Assembly: GCF_033842475.1 (NCBI RefSeq)
Contig: NZ_JAWXYB010000008.1
Coordinates: 36,378-100,377, forward strand
DNA from: Acidiphilium acidophilum
Lineage (GTDB): Bacteria; Pseudomonadota; Alphaproteobacteria; Acetobacterales; Acetobacteraceae
Reading direction: 5' to 3'
DNA: 64,000 bases
A model generated the notes under the pieces. That model ran no database searches, was not told where the DNA came from, and was given only the letters and a program-made list of their open reading frames with translations. Both the position numbers and the translations under genes were made by a program. This document shows, piece by piece, positions 1-8,920 of this stretch. Position 1 is the stretch's first letter. Each line of letters starts with the position of its first letter.

Positions 1-552
1 AATGGCAGCATAAAGTTCCGCCCAATCTGGAAGTTTTTCATGCACGAAACGGCCGACGTTGCGTTTGGAATTCCGCGTTATGAATTTGTCGACGACAAAA
101 CTGGTATGGCATACCGCGCCAAGGTTCTTTCACTGACAACCACTCAGCCTGCTATAGAATCCATTATTAGTACATGGTCTTACCCTCTCCACCAAGTCGT
201 CGGAGATGCAGCAACAGGCCAATTGATACATTTACAACCAGACTTCTATGATGGTGCTCTTCAAGAATTTTATGCTGAGCGCGGTCCCTCGGTGAAGCTA
301 AGGCCGCCCTATTATCGAACCAACATACATCTCCATGGGGGATCGAGCGGCGGGCCTGTTTTCAATGGCGCAGGAGATGTCTTCGGGGTAGCTTCTTCCA
401 GCTTCGAAGGTGAACCGGACTTGGCGTTTGTGACCCCAGCAAGCGCTCTCCTCGAAATCGAAATTCCAGAGATCATCACAGATCAGACGGAATCAGGAAA
501 CAAAATTAGCCTTCAATGTCTCGCTAATATTAAAAAAATATTGGCAAAATAG
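1..552 (+). CDS. Trypsin-like serine protease, C-terminal part (5' end outside window)
   Basis: The frame is open from base 1, so the gene begins upstream of the window. About 183 residues remain. The motif GGSSGGPVFN (bases 337-366) is the serine nucleophile signature of chymotrypsin-fold peptidases, and ETADVAFG near the start of the visible part resembles the catalytic aspartate strand (DVA). The catalytic histidine should lie before base 1. A C-terminal PDZ domain is not visible. A stress-type or host-defence peptidase is possible, but the substrate cannot be inferred. It ends 12 bases before the stop of a broken gene on the opposite strand, and the local base composition is more AT-rich than in the neighbouring mobile elements. 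Confidence 0.75.
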   Translation, partial: NGSIKFRPIWKFFMHETADVAFGIPRYEFVDDKTGMAYRAKVLSLTTTQPAIESIISTWSYPLHQVVGDAATGQLIHLQPDFYDGALQEFYAERGPSVKLRPPYYRTNIHLHGGSSGGPVFNGAGDVFGVASSSFEGEPDLAFVTPASALLEIEIPEIITDQTESGNKISLQCLANIKKILAK

Positions 553-563
553 AAATTAATAAA

Positions 564-879
564 CTATTTTTGGTATAAATGAGTTAATGTGAATATACCA
601 GAGGCCCATGCAATAGATTTTGTTGGATGTTTTTCACAAAAATCTTTGATCCAAAACTTTATTCCATCTAGATCCTTTGTTTTTATTCTAATTGGTTTAT
701 TGGTGTATCTATTATACACAGATTCAGACCCGACAACATATCCAGCAACCCATTGAGTCTCTAGCGCAATTTGGGTTGGATTATCGATCCATGCTTGATC
801 CCACCTGCCACAACTAAAACTTCCGGTTCCAACGCTCATGAGCGGGGCCGGATCAGCAAATGAAATTTGAACCAGCAAC
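564..879 (-). pseudogene. Small secreted protein of unknown function, C-terminal part (split by IS4 copy 1)
   Basis: Reading leftwards from the target duplication at 871-879, the frame encodes ...VQISFADPAPLM and continues to a TAG at 564-566. It joins in frame to a start codon and signal peptide at 9131-9186 once the inserted DNA and one copy of ACCAGCAAC are removed. The restored protein is about 122 residues: a hydrophobic leader ending near ISFA, then a mature part with two cysteines (FSCGRWDQ and FCEKHP) that could form a disulphide. The spacing resembles small Rap/Tai-like immunity or periplasmic proteins, but I do not recognise the family. The insertion falls within the signal peptide, so the gene is dead. 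Confidence 0.75.
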
Positions 880-898
880 CTCAGGACTCCCCTCATTC

Positions 899-1228
899 CT
901 ATATCGTACCGAAGGTTCCATTGAAAACTGACTGTTGAGCGAGGTTTTGGGCGAAGTTTTCGATCAATGGGCGGAGGCGATGCTCTGGCATATTGGGGAT
1001 GAGTTCGTAGAGCATGCATCCTTGCCGGAAGAGTGAGTGGGTCCGCCGCTTTGAGGTATTGGATTTGAGGTGCCTGTCGTAGCCGAGAGCTTCTCCGGTG
1101 GCACCGAGCAGAGTGAGCAGGGCGACAGCGAAGGCATTGAGCAGCCACAGGCGATCGCGCCGCTCCGGGGTGCTGACGTGGAGGGCGCCCATCCCCATGC
1201 CGAAGCGCAAATTTTTGGTGTCGCGGAA
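899..1228 (-). pseudogene. IS4-family transposase, C-terminal fragment
   Basis: This is the 3' third of the copy-1 transposase, starting just after the conserved YAKRWTIEPGF region and running FRDTKN...NGTFGTI to a stop at 899-901. The FRDTK residues belong to the Y-(2)-R-(3)-E-(6)-K signature of IS4 enzymes, whose glutamate lies on the other fragment near 8108. The same residues occur uninterrupted in copy 2. Loss of continuity with the catalytic aspartates leaves this copy inactive unless the inserted transposon excises precisely. Confidence 0.85.
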
Positions 1229-1242
1229 TGAGCCTGAGCATG
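1229..1242 (+). repeat. Left terminal inverted repeat of the 6.9-kb transposon
   Basis: TGAGCCTGAGCATG matches the inverted right end TGAGCAGGATCACG at 10 of 14 positions. Just inside, CGGTATTTGA appears to occur twice within about 40 bases, and TTTGATGG is repeated near the right end; these may be subterminal transposase sites. Confidence 0.6.
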
Positions 1243-1431
1243 CAAAGCGATGGGTTTTCGGCGGTATTTGATCACGGTATTTGAGGTTTGGCCGAGTGGC
1301 GACCTCGCGGATCGTGGATAATCTGTGGGTAGGGTATTCCTTCCCTCGTTCCTTCCTTCCATTCATTCCTTGGTGAGACTGAAAGACCATTCCTCGGCGC
1401 CGACCTGCATTTGCTACCGCCGGGAGCGGAG

Positions 1432-3421
1432 GTGTGCCTGGCATGGGCACTGGATTGGAGGTGAAAGTCCTTCGCGGGGCGAGTTGGTAGCAACCGCGAG
1501 CCAGAGGCAACTGCATGCAGGGATACGCCGTCGTGAGACGCCGGCCCTGGCGCCGCGAGGCCGTGTGGAGAAGAAGCCCGAGGCGAACCGCAGCACCGAA
1601 CGAAAGTGAACCTCTGTGCAAGCCGGACCGGTCGGGTGAGCGTGTCTTCGAACGCGATGCCCAAAATCCAACCGAGGCCGGGACGGTAATGGGGGCGGAG
1701 GCGGCGGGACATCCAGTGCTCTTACCCAGGGAGATCTGCATGGGTCCGCGTGAGCGGTAGACCCGGAGGAGGCAACGACGACGGAACGATGCCCATGCAG
1801 AAGTCGGATCTCTTCGTAGGAGCGATGAAGCTGGTGAAAGCCAGCTGAGCAAAGGGAGAGATGGGTTGAAAAGGACGGGACATCGTCAATTGAGCTTCGT
1901 GTTCGCCGACAGCCCGCAAGGGGGCGACGACGGGAGACGCTCGGACGCATCCGAGAATCGACCGTGGCTGCTGCATACAGCGAAGCGCAAAACCACGGCA
2001 GGTCCTGCCGCCCGGGCGGCCGATCCCGATCGGCTGCTGGAGGAAGTGGCGTCCGAGGCAAACCTCGCACGGGCGCTGCTGAACGTAATACGCAACAAGG
2101 GTGCCCCGGGAGTCGACGGCCAGACAGTCGAGGAGGCCGAAGCGCAAGCTCCGCGCCTGCTGGCTGTGCTACGCCGTGATCTTCTGGCGGAACGTTTTCG
2201 TCCGGGCGACATCCGGCGGGTTTGGATTCCCAAGCCCGGTGGCGGTCAGCGCGGGCTTGGCATTCCGAACGTGGTGACGAGGGTGGTTCAGCAAGCCGTG
2301 CTCCAGGTCCTGGAGCCGATCTACGAACCATCTTTTCACACCAGCAGTCACGGTTTCCGTCCCAACCGCGGCGCCCACACGGCGATTGCCGAAGCGACCG
2401 GCTATCTGGAAGCGGGCTATCGGGTGGTGGTTGATCTGGACTTGGCGAAATTTTTCGACCGGGTTCATCATCAACGCCTGCTGGATCGTATGAGCCAGCG
2501 AATTACCGACCGACGTGTCCTCAATCTTGTACGCCGGATGCTGAAAGCTGCCGTGGTGATGCCGGACGGCACACGTGTCGCCGTCGAGGAAGGAACCCCG
2601 CAGGGCGGTCCGCTCTCGCCGTTGCTGTCGAACATCGTACTCGATGAATTCGATCAGGAACTGGCGCGGCGCGGGCTGCGCTTCGTCCGCTATGCCGACG
2701 ACGCAAATATCTTCGTGCGCAGCGAACGGGCCGGGATACGGATCATGGCATCTCTTCGGCGATTTCTGGAGCACCGACTGCGGCTCCAGATCAACGAAGA
2801 GAAGAGCGCGGTCCGCAAACCGGAACAGGTTCATTTCCTTGGCTTCCGCTTCCTCTGTAACGATCGCGCGTCCCCCAATACGGGGATTACGCTGTCCGAC
2901 AAGGCGAAGCGGGCGGTGATGAACACCATACGGGAACTGACGCCGCCCAATTGGGGTCGGTCGATTAACTCCTGTATGGAGGCTCTCAGCCGTTACCTGA
3001 ACGGATGGATAGCGCACTACCGGCTTTGTACGCCGGAAGCGGCGCGTGAACTTGGGGCGATCGACGCCCACGTTCGCCGTCGGCTCAGGGCGATCATTGT
3101 GCGCCAGAGGAAGCGATCGCGCTTCCTCTATCGGCATCTGCTTGCCCGAAAGATCAGCAAAAAGGCCGCTGCAGGGGCAGCGTATTGCGGCAAGGGGAGC
3201 TGGGTAAAATCGAACCGGCCTGGCATGACGAAGGCTTACCCGCCCGCTTGGTTTTGCGAGCGGATGGTCTCACTCAAAACACGCTGGAGCGAACTCAACA
3301 CCCCTCGGGTCAGCGACCAGCTTACGCTGGCACTCTGATATCGACCCAAGGAGCCGGATGCGGGCCCGCATGTCCGGTTCTGTGAGAGGCGTGGTGGAGT
3401 AATCTGCCACGCCTACTCGAC
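1432..3421 (+). mobile_element. Group II intron with reverse transcriptase/maturase ORF
   Basis: The 5' end GTGTGCCTGGCATGGGCAC, followed by ...ggtgaaagtccttcgcgg, is the typical bacterial group II start (domain I). Domain V is visible at about 3351-3381 as gagccggatgcgg/ccgcatgtccggttc, a 34-nt-type hairpin. Domain VI follows at about 3382-3415 as a stem around aggcgtgg/ccacgcct with a bulged adenosine, and the intron ends in CTACTCGAC near 3421. The intron-encoded protein sits in domain IV. The intron lies in the non-coding left arm of the 6.9-kb transposon, antisense to nothing recognisable, so it probably spliced into a harmless location. End positions are accurate to a few bases. Confidence 0.88.
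1866..3338 (+). CDS. ltrA: Group II intron reverse transcriptase/maturase (LtrA-like)
   Basis: About 490 residues. The RT domain spans roughly residues 60-320, with GAPGVDG near the start, VDLDLAKFFDRV (catalytic Asp, RT3), GTPQGGPLSPLLSN (RT4) and RYADDANIF (the YADD box with the metal-binding aspartates, RT5). A maturase X domain follows (SRYLNGWIAHYRLCTP) with a basic C-terminus. No HNH endonuclease motif is seen, so mobility would rely on endonuclease-independent priming. The start is TTG at 1866 preceded by gggagag; no better ATG is available. The protein binds its own intron RNA, helps it splice, and copies it into DNA targets. Confidence 0.92.
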   Translation: MKRTGHRQLSFVFADSPQGGDDGRRSDASENRPWLLHTAKRKTTAGPAARAADPDRLLEEVASEANLARALLNVIRNKGAPGVDGQTVEEAEAQAPRLLAVLRRDLLAERFRPGDIRRVWIPKPGGGQRGLGIPNVVTRVVQQAVLQVLEPIYEPSFHTSSHGFRPNRGAHTAIAEATGYLEAGYRVVVDLDLAKFFDRVHHQRLLDRMSQRITDRRVLNLVRRMLKAAVVMPDGTRVAVEEGTPQGGPLSPLLSNIVLDEFDQELARRGLRFVRYADDANIFVRSERAGIRIMASLRRFLEHRLRLQINEEKSAVRKPEQVHFLGFRFLCNDRASPNTGITLSDKAKRAVMNTIRELTPPNWGRSINSCMEALSRYLNGWIAHYRLCTPEAARELGAIDAHVRRRLRAIIVRQRKRSRFLYRHLLARKISKKAAAGAAYCGKGSWVKSNRPGMTKAYPPAWFCERMVSLKTRWSELNTPRVSDQLTLAL

Positions 3422-3510
3422 GCAGGGTCAAGGAGGCTCCGCGCCGCAGGCGTGGATGCCTTGACGCTGCCGAGCACCCGGCGATGCTGGGCAGGGGTGG
3501 GCCGGAAGGA

Positions 3511-3963
3511 TCAGCCGCTGGATGCCTGAGTTTCGATGTGGGCGATCAGTGCCTGGAAGTGATCGACGAATTCCGGGTCGTAGTACTGCGGTTCCTCGAC
3601 GGCGAACGCGATGACCTTGCGGTAACACTCGATCGCCTGGCGATGGTCCCCTTTGGCCTGATGCAGCCGGCCCAGGCACTCGTAGCCGTCGTGGACGTTG
3701 GGGAAGCGTGCCAGAACGTCGTGGGCGCCCCGTTCAGCCTCATCGAATTGCTTCGCCTCGATCAAAGCAAACACCGCATTGGCGGCATCATCCAGATCGT
3801 GGTTGCAATCCTCGCAGAGATGGGCCGAGAGGGGCGACACTGCGGCGCTTGCGGCGCTCGCGCGGGCCTCGCGGGCGGTTGCCTCATCTTGGGCCATGCA
3901 GCAGCGCTTGTATTTCTTGCCGCTGCCGCAGGGACAGAGATTATTGCGTCCGACTTTGGTCAT
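3511..3963 (-). CDS. SEC-C metal-binding domain protein with tetratricopeptide-like region (transposon cargo)
   Basis: 150 residues. Residues 1-23 (VGRNNLCPCGSGKKYKRCC) form a complete SEC-C zinc motif (CPCGSGKKYKRCC). The rest, about 60-145, is a helical TPR-like repeat (FDEAERGAHDVLARFPN, then AKGDHRQAIECYRKVI). SEC-C tails bind zinc and often contact ribosomes or SecB; stand-alone versions have no settled role. It is transcribed divergently from the zinc-finger gene that starts 33 bases away, and its tail faces the group II intron. It may be a passenger or an accessory regulator of the transposon. Confidence 0.8.
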   Translation of the reverse strand: MTKVGRNNLCPCGSGKKYKRCCMAQDEATAREARASAASAAVSPLSAHLCEDCNHDLDDAANAVFALIEAKQFDEAERGAHDVLARFPNVHDGYECLGRLHQAKGDHRQAIECYRKVIAFAVEEPQYYDPEFVDHFQALIAHIETQASSG

Positions 3964-3995
3964 CCCGCCAATTTCAATTCAAAGGATGGTGCCCC

Positions 3996-4577
3996 TTGTA
4001 TCAAGCAGTGCTGGCTGATGCCAAGTTTCATGAACAGTTGCTCCTGTTTGATCGCGATATCGCGGCGACCGCCAGGGCGGCAGGATGCACGACATGCGGT
4101 GGCGTCCTTCATTCGGCGCAATTTCAGCGCAAACCGCGCGGTGGTCCCCCAGGTTTGAGTGAGGCGTTCGGCCAACGCTTCAGCTTCTGCTGCGCGATCG
4201 ACGGTTGTCGCAAGCGAACCACCCCGGCATCGCTGCGCTTTCTGGGGCGTAAGGTCTATCTCGCCACAGTGGTGACGTTGATTTCGGCGATGTGCCATGG
4301 GCTCAGCGCCACCCGCCTGCGGCAATTGTCAGCCACGCTCGGGATCGATCGGCGGACGGTCGCGCGCTGGCGCGTCTGGTGGCTCTCGATATTCACCTCC
4401 GAGGCGAGCGCGTTCCGACCGGTTGCTGCGGCCGCCTTCATGCCCCCGGTCGACACCGCGACCCTGCCAGCCTCGCTGCTCAATCGTTTTCGCGGCGGCA
4501 TCGAACAACAGATCATCTCCCTGCTTCGGTTGCTCGGACCGTTGACCGGCGGGGCCTCGGCGATGCGCGCTTTCTGA
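3996..4577 (+). CDS. Zinc-finger/helix-turn-helix accessory protein of the transposon
   Basis: 193 residues starting at TTG 3996 (preceded by aaagga), the only start giving the expected YQAVLADAKFHEQLL N-terminus. Cysteine pairs CTTCGG (about residue 30) and CCAIDGCRKR (about residue 60) suggest a zinc ribbon. The segment ATLGIDRRTVARWRVWW around residue 115 is a helix-turn-helix typical of insertion-sequence DNA-binding proteins. The family is found directly upstream of rve-type transposases in proteobacterial transposons. It probably binds the element ends or target DNA and may act like a targeting factor. It leads the transposition operon, 88 bases before the transposase start. Confidence 0.72.
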   Translation: MYQAVLADAKFHEQLLLFDRDIAATARAAGCTTCGGVLHSAQFQRKPRGGPPGLSEAFGQRFSFCCAIDGCRKRTTPASLRFLGRKVYLATVVTLISAMCHGLSATRLRQLSATLGIDRRTVARWRVWWLSIFTSEASAFRPVAAAAFMPPVDTATLPASLLNRFRGGIEQQIISLLRLLGPLTGGASAMRAF

Positions 4578-4665
4578 CGGGCGTCGCCGATCCGCAGAAG
4601 ATGCACGTCGCCGACGATCGGTGAGGTGCTTACCGTAAGCCCGCTGATTGGTTTGGAGGGCAGAC

Positions 4666-6120
4666 GTGACGGAACGAGGCAGATCGCGTGTTCAGGAGCG
4701 TTGGGCGCAACTGCGGTTCTCGGTGATCGGTCACTTGTTGGCCGCACCGCCGGAGGCGGGCGCGCTGCGCGCGGCCCTGAAGCAACTGGCGGCCCGTGAA
4801 TGGCGGCATCCGAGTACCGGTGAACCGGTTCGCTTTGGTGTCTCGACGATCGAGCGATGGTTCTACATCGGCCGCAATGAGCGCCAAGACCCGGTGGGCG
4901 TGCTGCGGCGCAAACGTCGCGAGGACGCCGGCCAGCAGGCGTCGATGACTGATGAGATCCGCCAGACCCTGCGGGCTCAATATCAAGCCCACAAGAGTTG
5001 GAGTATGCGGTTGCATCACGACAATCTCGTCGCCTTGGCCGAGACCCGGTCCGAACTGCGCCCGGTGCCCTCCTACGCCACGGTCCGGCGCTTCCTGATG
5101 ACCCATGGCTTGACCAAGCGGTGCCCGATGACGACGCGCCAGACCGCCGGCGCGCTGGCTGCCGCAGCCAAGCTCGATGCGCGTGAGGTCCGCAGCTATG
5201 AGGCCGAGTATGTGAACGGAACTTGGCACTGGGATTGTCATTCCGGTTCGCGCAAGGTGCTGACGCCGCGAGGGGAGTGGCGAACGCCGATCCTGTTCGG
5301 TGTGCTCGATGACCGCTCGAGGTTGGCCTGCCACCTGCAATGGTATCTGTCCGAGAGCGCGGAAGTTATCGCCCACGGTCTGTCGCAGGCCATGCAGAAG
5401 CGCGGCATGCCCCGCTCGGCCATGAGTGACAACGGTGCGGCGATGACCGCAACCGAGATCACCGAAGGCCTCGCCCGGCTTGGCGTCGTTCATCAGACGA
5501 CGCTGCCCTACAGCCCCTACATGAACGGCAAGCAGGAAGTCCTCTGGGGATCGGTCGAGGGTCGGCTGATGGCCATGCTCGAAGGTGTCGATGACCTCAC
5601 CCTGGCGCGGCTCAACGAGGCGACCCAAGCATGGGTAGACTACGACTATAATCGCAAACACCACAGCGAGATCGACGCCACCCCCCTGGCGCGCTTCCTC
5701 GCCGGCCCCGCCGTGACACGACCATGCCCGGTTGCCGCGGCGCTGAGACTGGCGTTCACCCGCAGCGAGCAGCGGACCTTGCGCAGGAGCGATGGCACGA
5801 TCGTCATCGAAGGCCGCCGGTTCGAAGTGCCGAACCAATATCGGCACCTCACCACATTGGAGGTCCGCTTCGCCGCCTGGGATCTTGCCCTGGTTCACCT
5901 CGTCGATCCGCAAACCGGCACCGTGCTCTGCCGGCTGTTCCCCCAGGACAAGGCCGCCAACGCCAACGGCCTGCGCCGCGGTTTGCAGCCTGTCAGCGTC
6001 GACCCGGTCGCGCCGCCGACCCGCGGGATCGCGCCGTTGCTGGCCGATATGATCGAGCGGCAAGCGGCAACCGGACTGCCCCCAGCCTATCTCCCCAAAC
6101 ACGAAGGAGACGACGCGTGA
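4666..6120 (+). CDS. rve/DDE transposase with Mu-type C-terminal domain
   Basis: About 484 residues from GTG 4666, chosen over the in-frame TTG at 4648 because GGAGGG lies five bases upstream of the GTG. An N-terminal helix-turn-helix (FGVSTIERWFYIGRN) precedes the integrase core: first Asp in NGTWHWDCH, second in AMSDNGAAM, and the Glu in YMNGKQEVLWG, giving a D,D,E triad with the usual 60/35 spacing. A beta-barrel Mu-C-like region follows (IVIEGRRFEVPNQY). It cuts and joins the transposon ends. Its stop overlaps the start of the next gene (GTGA), indicating translational coupling with the ATPase that probably activates it. Confidence 0.9.
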   Translation: MTERGRSRVQERWAQLRFSVIGHLLAAPPEAGALRAALKQLAAREWRHPSTGEPVRFGVSTIERWFYIGRNERQDPVGVLRRKRREDAGQQASMTDEIRQTLRAQYQAHKSWSMRLHHDNLVALAETRSELRPVPSYATVRRFLMTHGLTKRCPMTTRQTAGALAAAAKLDAREVRSYEAEYVNGTWHWDCHSGSRKVLTPRGEWRTPILFGVLDDRSRLACHLQWYLSESAEVIAHGLSQAMQKRGMPRSAMSDNGAAMTATEITEGLARLGVVHQTTLPYSPYMNGKQEVLWGSVEGRLMAMLEGVDDLTLARLNEATQAWVDYDYNRKHHSEIDATPLARFLAGPAVTRPCPVAAALRLAFTRSEQRTLRRSDGTIVIEGRRFEVPNQYRHLTTLEVRFAAWDLALVHLVDPQTGTVLCRLFPQDKAANANGLRRGLQPVSVDPVAPPTRGIAPLLADMIERQAATGLPPAYLPKHEGDDA

Positions 6121-6962
6121 ACAACAAACTGCTCGCACTGTACGGTCTCAAATGGAACCCGTTCACGCCCAACGTGCCGAACGAGGCCCTGCATGTCTCG
6201 CCTCGTCTGGAATCGTTCTGTTGGCGCGTCCAGCATCTTGCCGGCGAAGGCGGCTTCGCTCTGGTCACCGGTGCACCGGGTTCCGGCAAATCCGCCGCCT
6301 TGCGCATTCTGGCCGCGTCGCTGGCGACATTGCGCGACGTGACCGTCGGCGTGATCAGCCGGCCTCAGGCCAACATCGCCGATTTCTACCGCGAGATGGG
6401 CGAGTTGTTCGGCGTCGAGTTACGCCCGCATAATCGCTGGGGCGGGGCTAAAATCCTGCGCCAGCGCTGGCAGGCTCATATCCAGACGACCCTCTCCCGG
6501 CCGGTTCTGCTGGTCGATGAAGCGCAGGAGATGCAGCCCGCCGTGCTCGCCGAACTCCGCCTGCTCGCCTCCGCCGACCTCGACTCCCACATCCTCCTGA
6601 CCATCGTCCTGGCCGGCGACGGACGGCTCGCCGAACGCCTGCGCTCCGAGGAGTTCCTTCCCCTCGCCAGCCGCATGCGTGTACGTCTGGCGATCGAACG
6701 CGCCACTCCGCAGGATCTGCAGGAGACCCTGCAGCTTGCCCTCCGCCAGGCCGGTGCCGCCACCCTGATGACCCCGGAAGTGATCGCGACGATCTGCGAT
6801 CACGCCCAAGGCAATCTGCGAACCCTGATGATCATGGCGGCCGACCTGCTGGACGCCGCTGCACAGCGCGAGGCGCGTCAGATCGACGAGACGCTGTTCT
6901 TCGAAACCTTCGCCATACCCACGCCAAACACAACCAAGGCGACCGCCCGCCAACGGCGATGA
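6117..6962 (+). CDS. ExeA/TniB-like AAA+ ATPase, transposition helper
   Basis: 281 residues from GTG 6117, overlapping the transposase stop by four bases. The start YGLKWNPFTPNVP is the hallmark of ExeA/TniB-type ATPases. Walker A is GAPGSGKSA (about residue 56) and Walker B is VLLVDEAQEM (about residue 130), followed by a sensor/arginine-finger region (LASRMRVRLAIERAT). In related transposons this ATPase binds target DNA, confers target immunity and stimulates the DDE enzyme, as TnsC, MuB and IstB do. Its position in a tight operon with the transposase supports that role here. Confidence 0.88.
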   Translation: MNNKLLALYGLKWNPFTPNVPNEALHVSPRLESFCWRVQHLAGEGGFALVTGAPGSGKSAALRILAASLATLRDVTVGVISRPQANIADFYREMGELFGVELRPHNRWGGAKILRQRWQAHIQTTLSRPVLLVDEAQEMQPAVLAELRLLASADLDSHILLTIVLAGDGRLAERLRSEEFLPLASRMRVRLAIERATPQDLQETLQLALRQAGAATLMTPEVIATICDHAQGNLRTLMIMAADLLDAAAQREARQIDETLFFETFAIPTPNTTKATARQRR

Positions 6963-7912
6963 CCCCGCTTCCGGTCCAGCCAGCCTACCACCTCACCGAC
7001 CGCCCCGAGCAGCACCGCTGGCTCGTCGAGGGACTGTGGGCCGAAGAAGCCGTCGGCATCATCGGCGGGGAACCCAAATGCTGCAAATCTTTCCTCGCCC
7101 TCGATCTGGCCGTCGCCGTCGCCGCGGGCGTCCCTTGTCTGCGCCGCTTCGCCGTGACACGCCCCGGCCGCGTCCTGCTCTACCCCGCCGAGGACGCGCT
7201 TCACATTGTCCGCCAGCGCCTCGAAAGCATCTGTGCAGCCGCCGGTACCCAACTCGCCGCACTCGATGTTCAGGTGATCACCGCACCCAGCCTGCGCCTC
7301 GATCTCGAAGACGACCGCGCGCGTCTCGCCGACACCATCGCCAGGCTGAAACCGCGGCTCCTCGTGCTCGATCCGTTCGTGCGCCTGCACCGCATCGATG
7401 AGAACGTCAGCGGCGAAGTCGCACCCCTGCTCGCCTTCCTGCGCGACATGCAGCGGCACCATGCTATCGCCGTCGCTGTCGTCCACCATGCAAAAAAAGG
7501 CGCCGGGACACTCCGCGCCGGTCAGGCCCTGCGCGGATCATCCGAGTTCCACGCCTGGGGCGATTCCAACCTCTATCTCCGCCGCGATGGCGACGATCGC
7601 ATCATCCTCACCCCAGAGCATCGCGCCGCGCCCGCCATGCCCAGCATCACACTCGAACTGAACCAGCACGAGACTGCCTTGGCACTCGAACCCATTCACG
7701 CGAGCGAACCATCACCCGACAATGCCACACCAAAATCCCTCGACGATCGCATCACCGCCGCCCTCGCCGAAACCGGCCAGCCCCAGCCGTTCACCGATCT
7801 CCGCGCCCGCTGCCGCATCCGCGCCGCCACCCTCTATCAGCGCCTCACCGCGATGATCGACAACGGCTGCGTCATCAAATCCCCCGACGGATACCGCCTC
7901 ACCCAAAACTGA
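6959..7912 (+). CDS. RepA/RecA-fold AAA ATPase with winged-helix tail
   Basis: 317 residues; ATG 6959 overlaps the previous stop (ATGA). The Walker A is unusual, GGEPKCCKSF (about residue 38), matching the G-x-PK-x-x-KS form of plasmid RepA hexameric helicases. Walker B is LLVLDPFVRL (about residue 137), followed by VVHHAKK. The C-terminal 70 residues look like a winged helix (FTDLRARCRIRAATLYQRL). Such RepA-like ATPases occur with ExeA-type ATPases in this transposon type. It could load replication proteins after strand transfer or act as a second target-selection ATPase. This two-ATPase arrangement is not part of classical Tn7 or Tn5053. Confidence 0.8.
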   Translation: MTPLPVQPAYHLTDRPEQHRWLVEGLWAEEAVGIIGGEPKCCKSFLALDLAVAVAAGVPCLRRFAVTRPGRVLLYPAEDALHIVRQRLESICAAAGTQLAALDVQVITAPSLRLDLEDDRARLADTIARLKPRLLVLDPFVRLHRIDENVSGEVAPLLAFLRDMQRHHAIAVAVVHHAKKGAGTLRAGQALRGSSEFHAWGDSNLYLRRDGDDRIILTPEHRAAPAMPSITLELNQHETALALEPIHASEPSPDNATPKSLDDRITAALAETGQPQPFTDLRARCRIRAATLYQRLTAMIDNGCVIKSPDGYRLTQN

Positions 7913-8107
7913 CCCCCTTCGCGCCACGTGGATCAACCGCAATTAAGGCATGGCAATCCTCAACTACCCAGCCCAACGGGCCCCGCATCACCACTGCGAT
8001 ACTTCCGCTTCCCGCTTCCCGGGACCCCTACAGAACACGGGAAGTGGAACCCGGAAGTCCATCAAATTTCGCGACCGGACGACCATCAAACAACGTGATC
8101 CTGCTCA
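7913..8107. other. Right arm of the 6.9-kb transposon
   Basis: 195 non-coding bases between the last ATPase gene and the end GCTCA at 8107. It contains cttcccgggacccc and gggaagtggaacccgg, which can pair imperfectly, and two ATCAAA-type boxes near 8060 and 8090 that match TTTGAT boxes in the left arm. These are candidate transposase or zinc-finger binding sites. Confidence 0.4.
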
Positions 8108-8920
8108 GAACCCCGGTTCGATGGTCCAGCGTTTCGCGTAGAGATTGATCAGTTGGCGCGCGGTATCATCGGTGGTGCTCGCGGCCAGGCACCACGGTTC
8201 CTTCATACCTTTGTCCTGCACGCAAACCACCGTGCCGACGGTGAACCGTTCGGCGGTGACCGCGGCTGCGCGGAGTGTTCTGGCGCGTCCGGCGGCCATC
8301 ACCCACTCAGCGGCTGGTCTGGCCTCACCGCTCGCCGCGGTGACCAGGATATTGCCGCGAAAGCGGATCACGTAGTCGAACTTCAACTCCTCCGTCAGCA
8401 CCCGGTAGAGCTTATGATCGCCGAACCCACGATCGGCGACGATGCAGACGCGTGTCTCGGCCGGCACGATTTCCGCCAGCGCGACCAGCAGTCGGTATTC
8501 CTCTTCATTGCGCCGGTTCTTCAGATTGGCCTTATCGACCGTATGCCAGATCAGCGGCGTCGCACGGCCGTGCGAACTCAGCAGTGAGAGCATCAAGGTC
8601 GCCTGACCATCAGGGTCGAATTCGGTCCAATCCATCGCGACAACGATACGCTCACGCGCACCAATCACGAACGATACCCACCGCCGCAGCACGACGTCCA
8701 GATCAATCCCGGGGTTCGAGAGCATGCGATCGACCTGCTTGATCGCATGCTTGGTCAGTCGCCCACGTGCCAGAGCCAGCCCCTGGCCAATCGCCCCAAT
8801 CGCCAGCGATGCGGTCTCGATGACCCCCAGCGTTGCTCCTGCCAGGGACAGGATCCGCTTGGCATGCAGGTCCTCCCCCAGCAAACCTTCCAGAAAGCGC
8901 TGAACATCGTCAAACGACAT
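8108..8920 (-). pseudogene. IS4-family transposase, N-terminal two thirds (copy 1)
   Basis: It starts at ATG 8920 (MSFDDVQRFLEGL), which has AGGAGG immediately upstream; a longer in-frame start lacks a ribosome site. The catalytic aspartates are visible in VAMDWTEFD (about residue 100) and CIVADRGFGDHK (about residue 170), and the fragment reaches YAKRWTIEPGF with the catalytic glutamate. It is then cut by the transposon at 8107. The remaining 110 residues are at 899-1228. Confidence 0.88.

Larger units (their letters stand above)
1229..8107 (+). mobile_element. Multi-gene DDE transposon (zinc finger, rve transposase, two ATPases) inserted in IS4 copy 1
   Basis: Comparison with the intact IS4 sequence of copy 2 (...gtcgcgGAAccccgg) shows that everything from 1229 to 8107 is inserted, flanked by a 3-bp duplication GAA (1226-1228 and 8108-8110). 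The ends are TGAGCCTGAGCATG on the left and, inverted, TGAGCAGGATCACG on the right, so the element has TG...CA termini. It carries a SEC-C gene, then a co-directional block of a zinc-finger protein, a DDE transposase, an ExeA/TniB-like ATPase and a RepA-like ATPase with overlapping stop/start codons. The layout resembles Tn7/Tn5053/IS21-type heteromeric transposons, but no TniQ or resolvase is present. I cannot assign a named family. Confidence 0.8.

Noticed and set aside
4630..6138. 502-codon minus-strand frame opposite the rve transposase
   Set aside because: Shadow frame; the plus strand carries the complete DDE motif set and coupled downstream genes.
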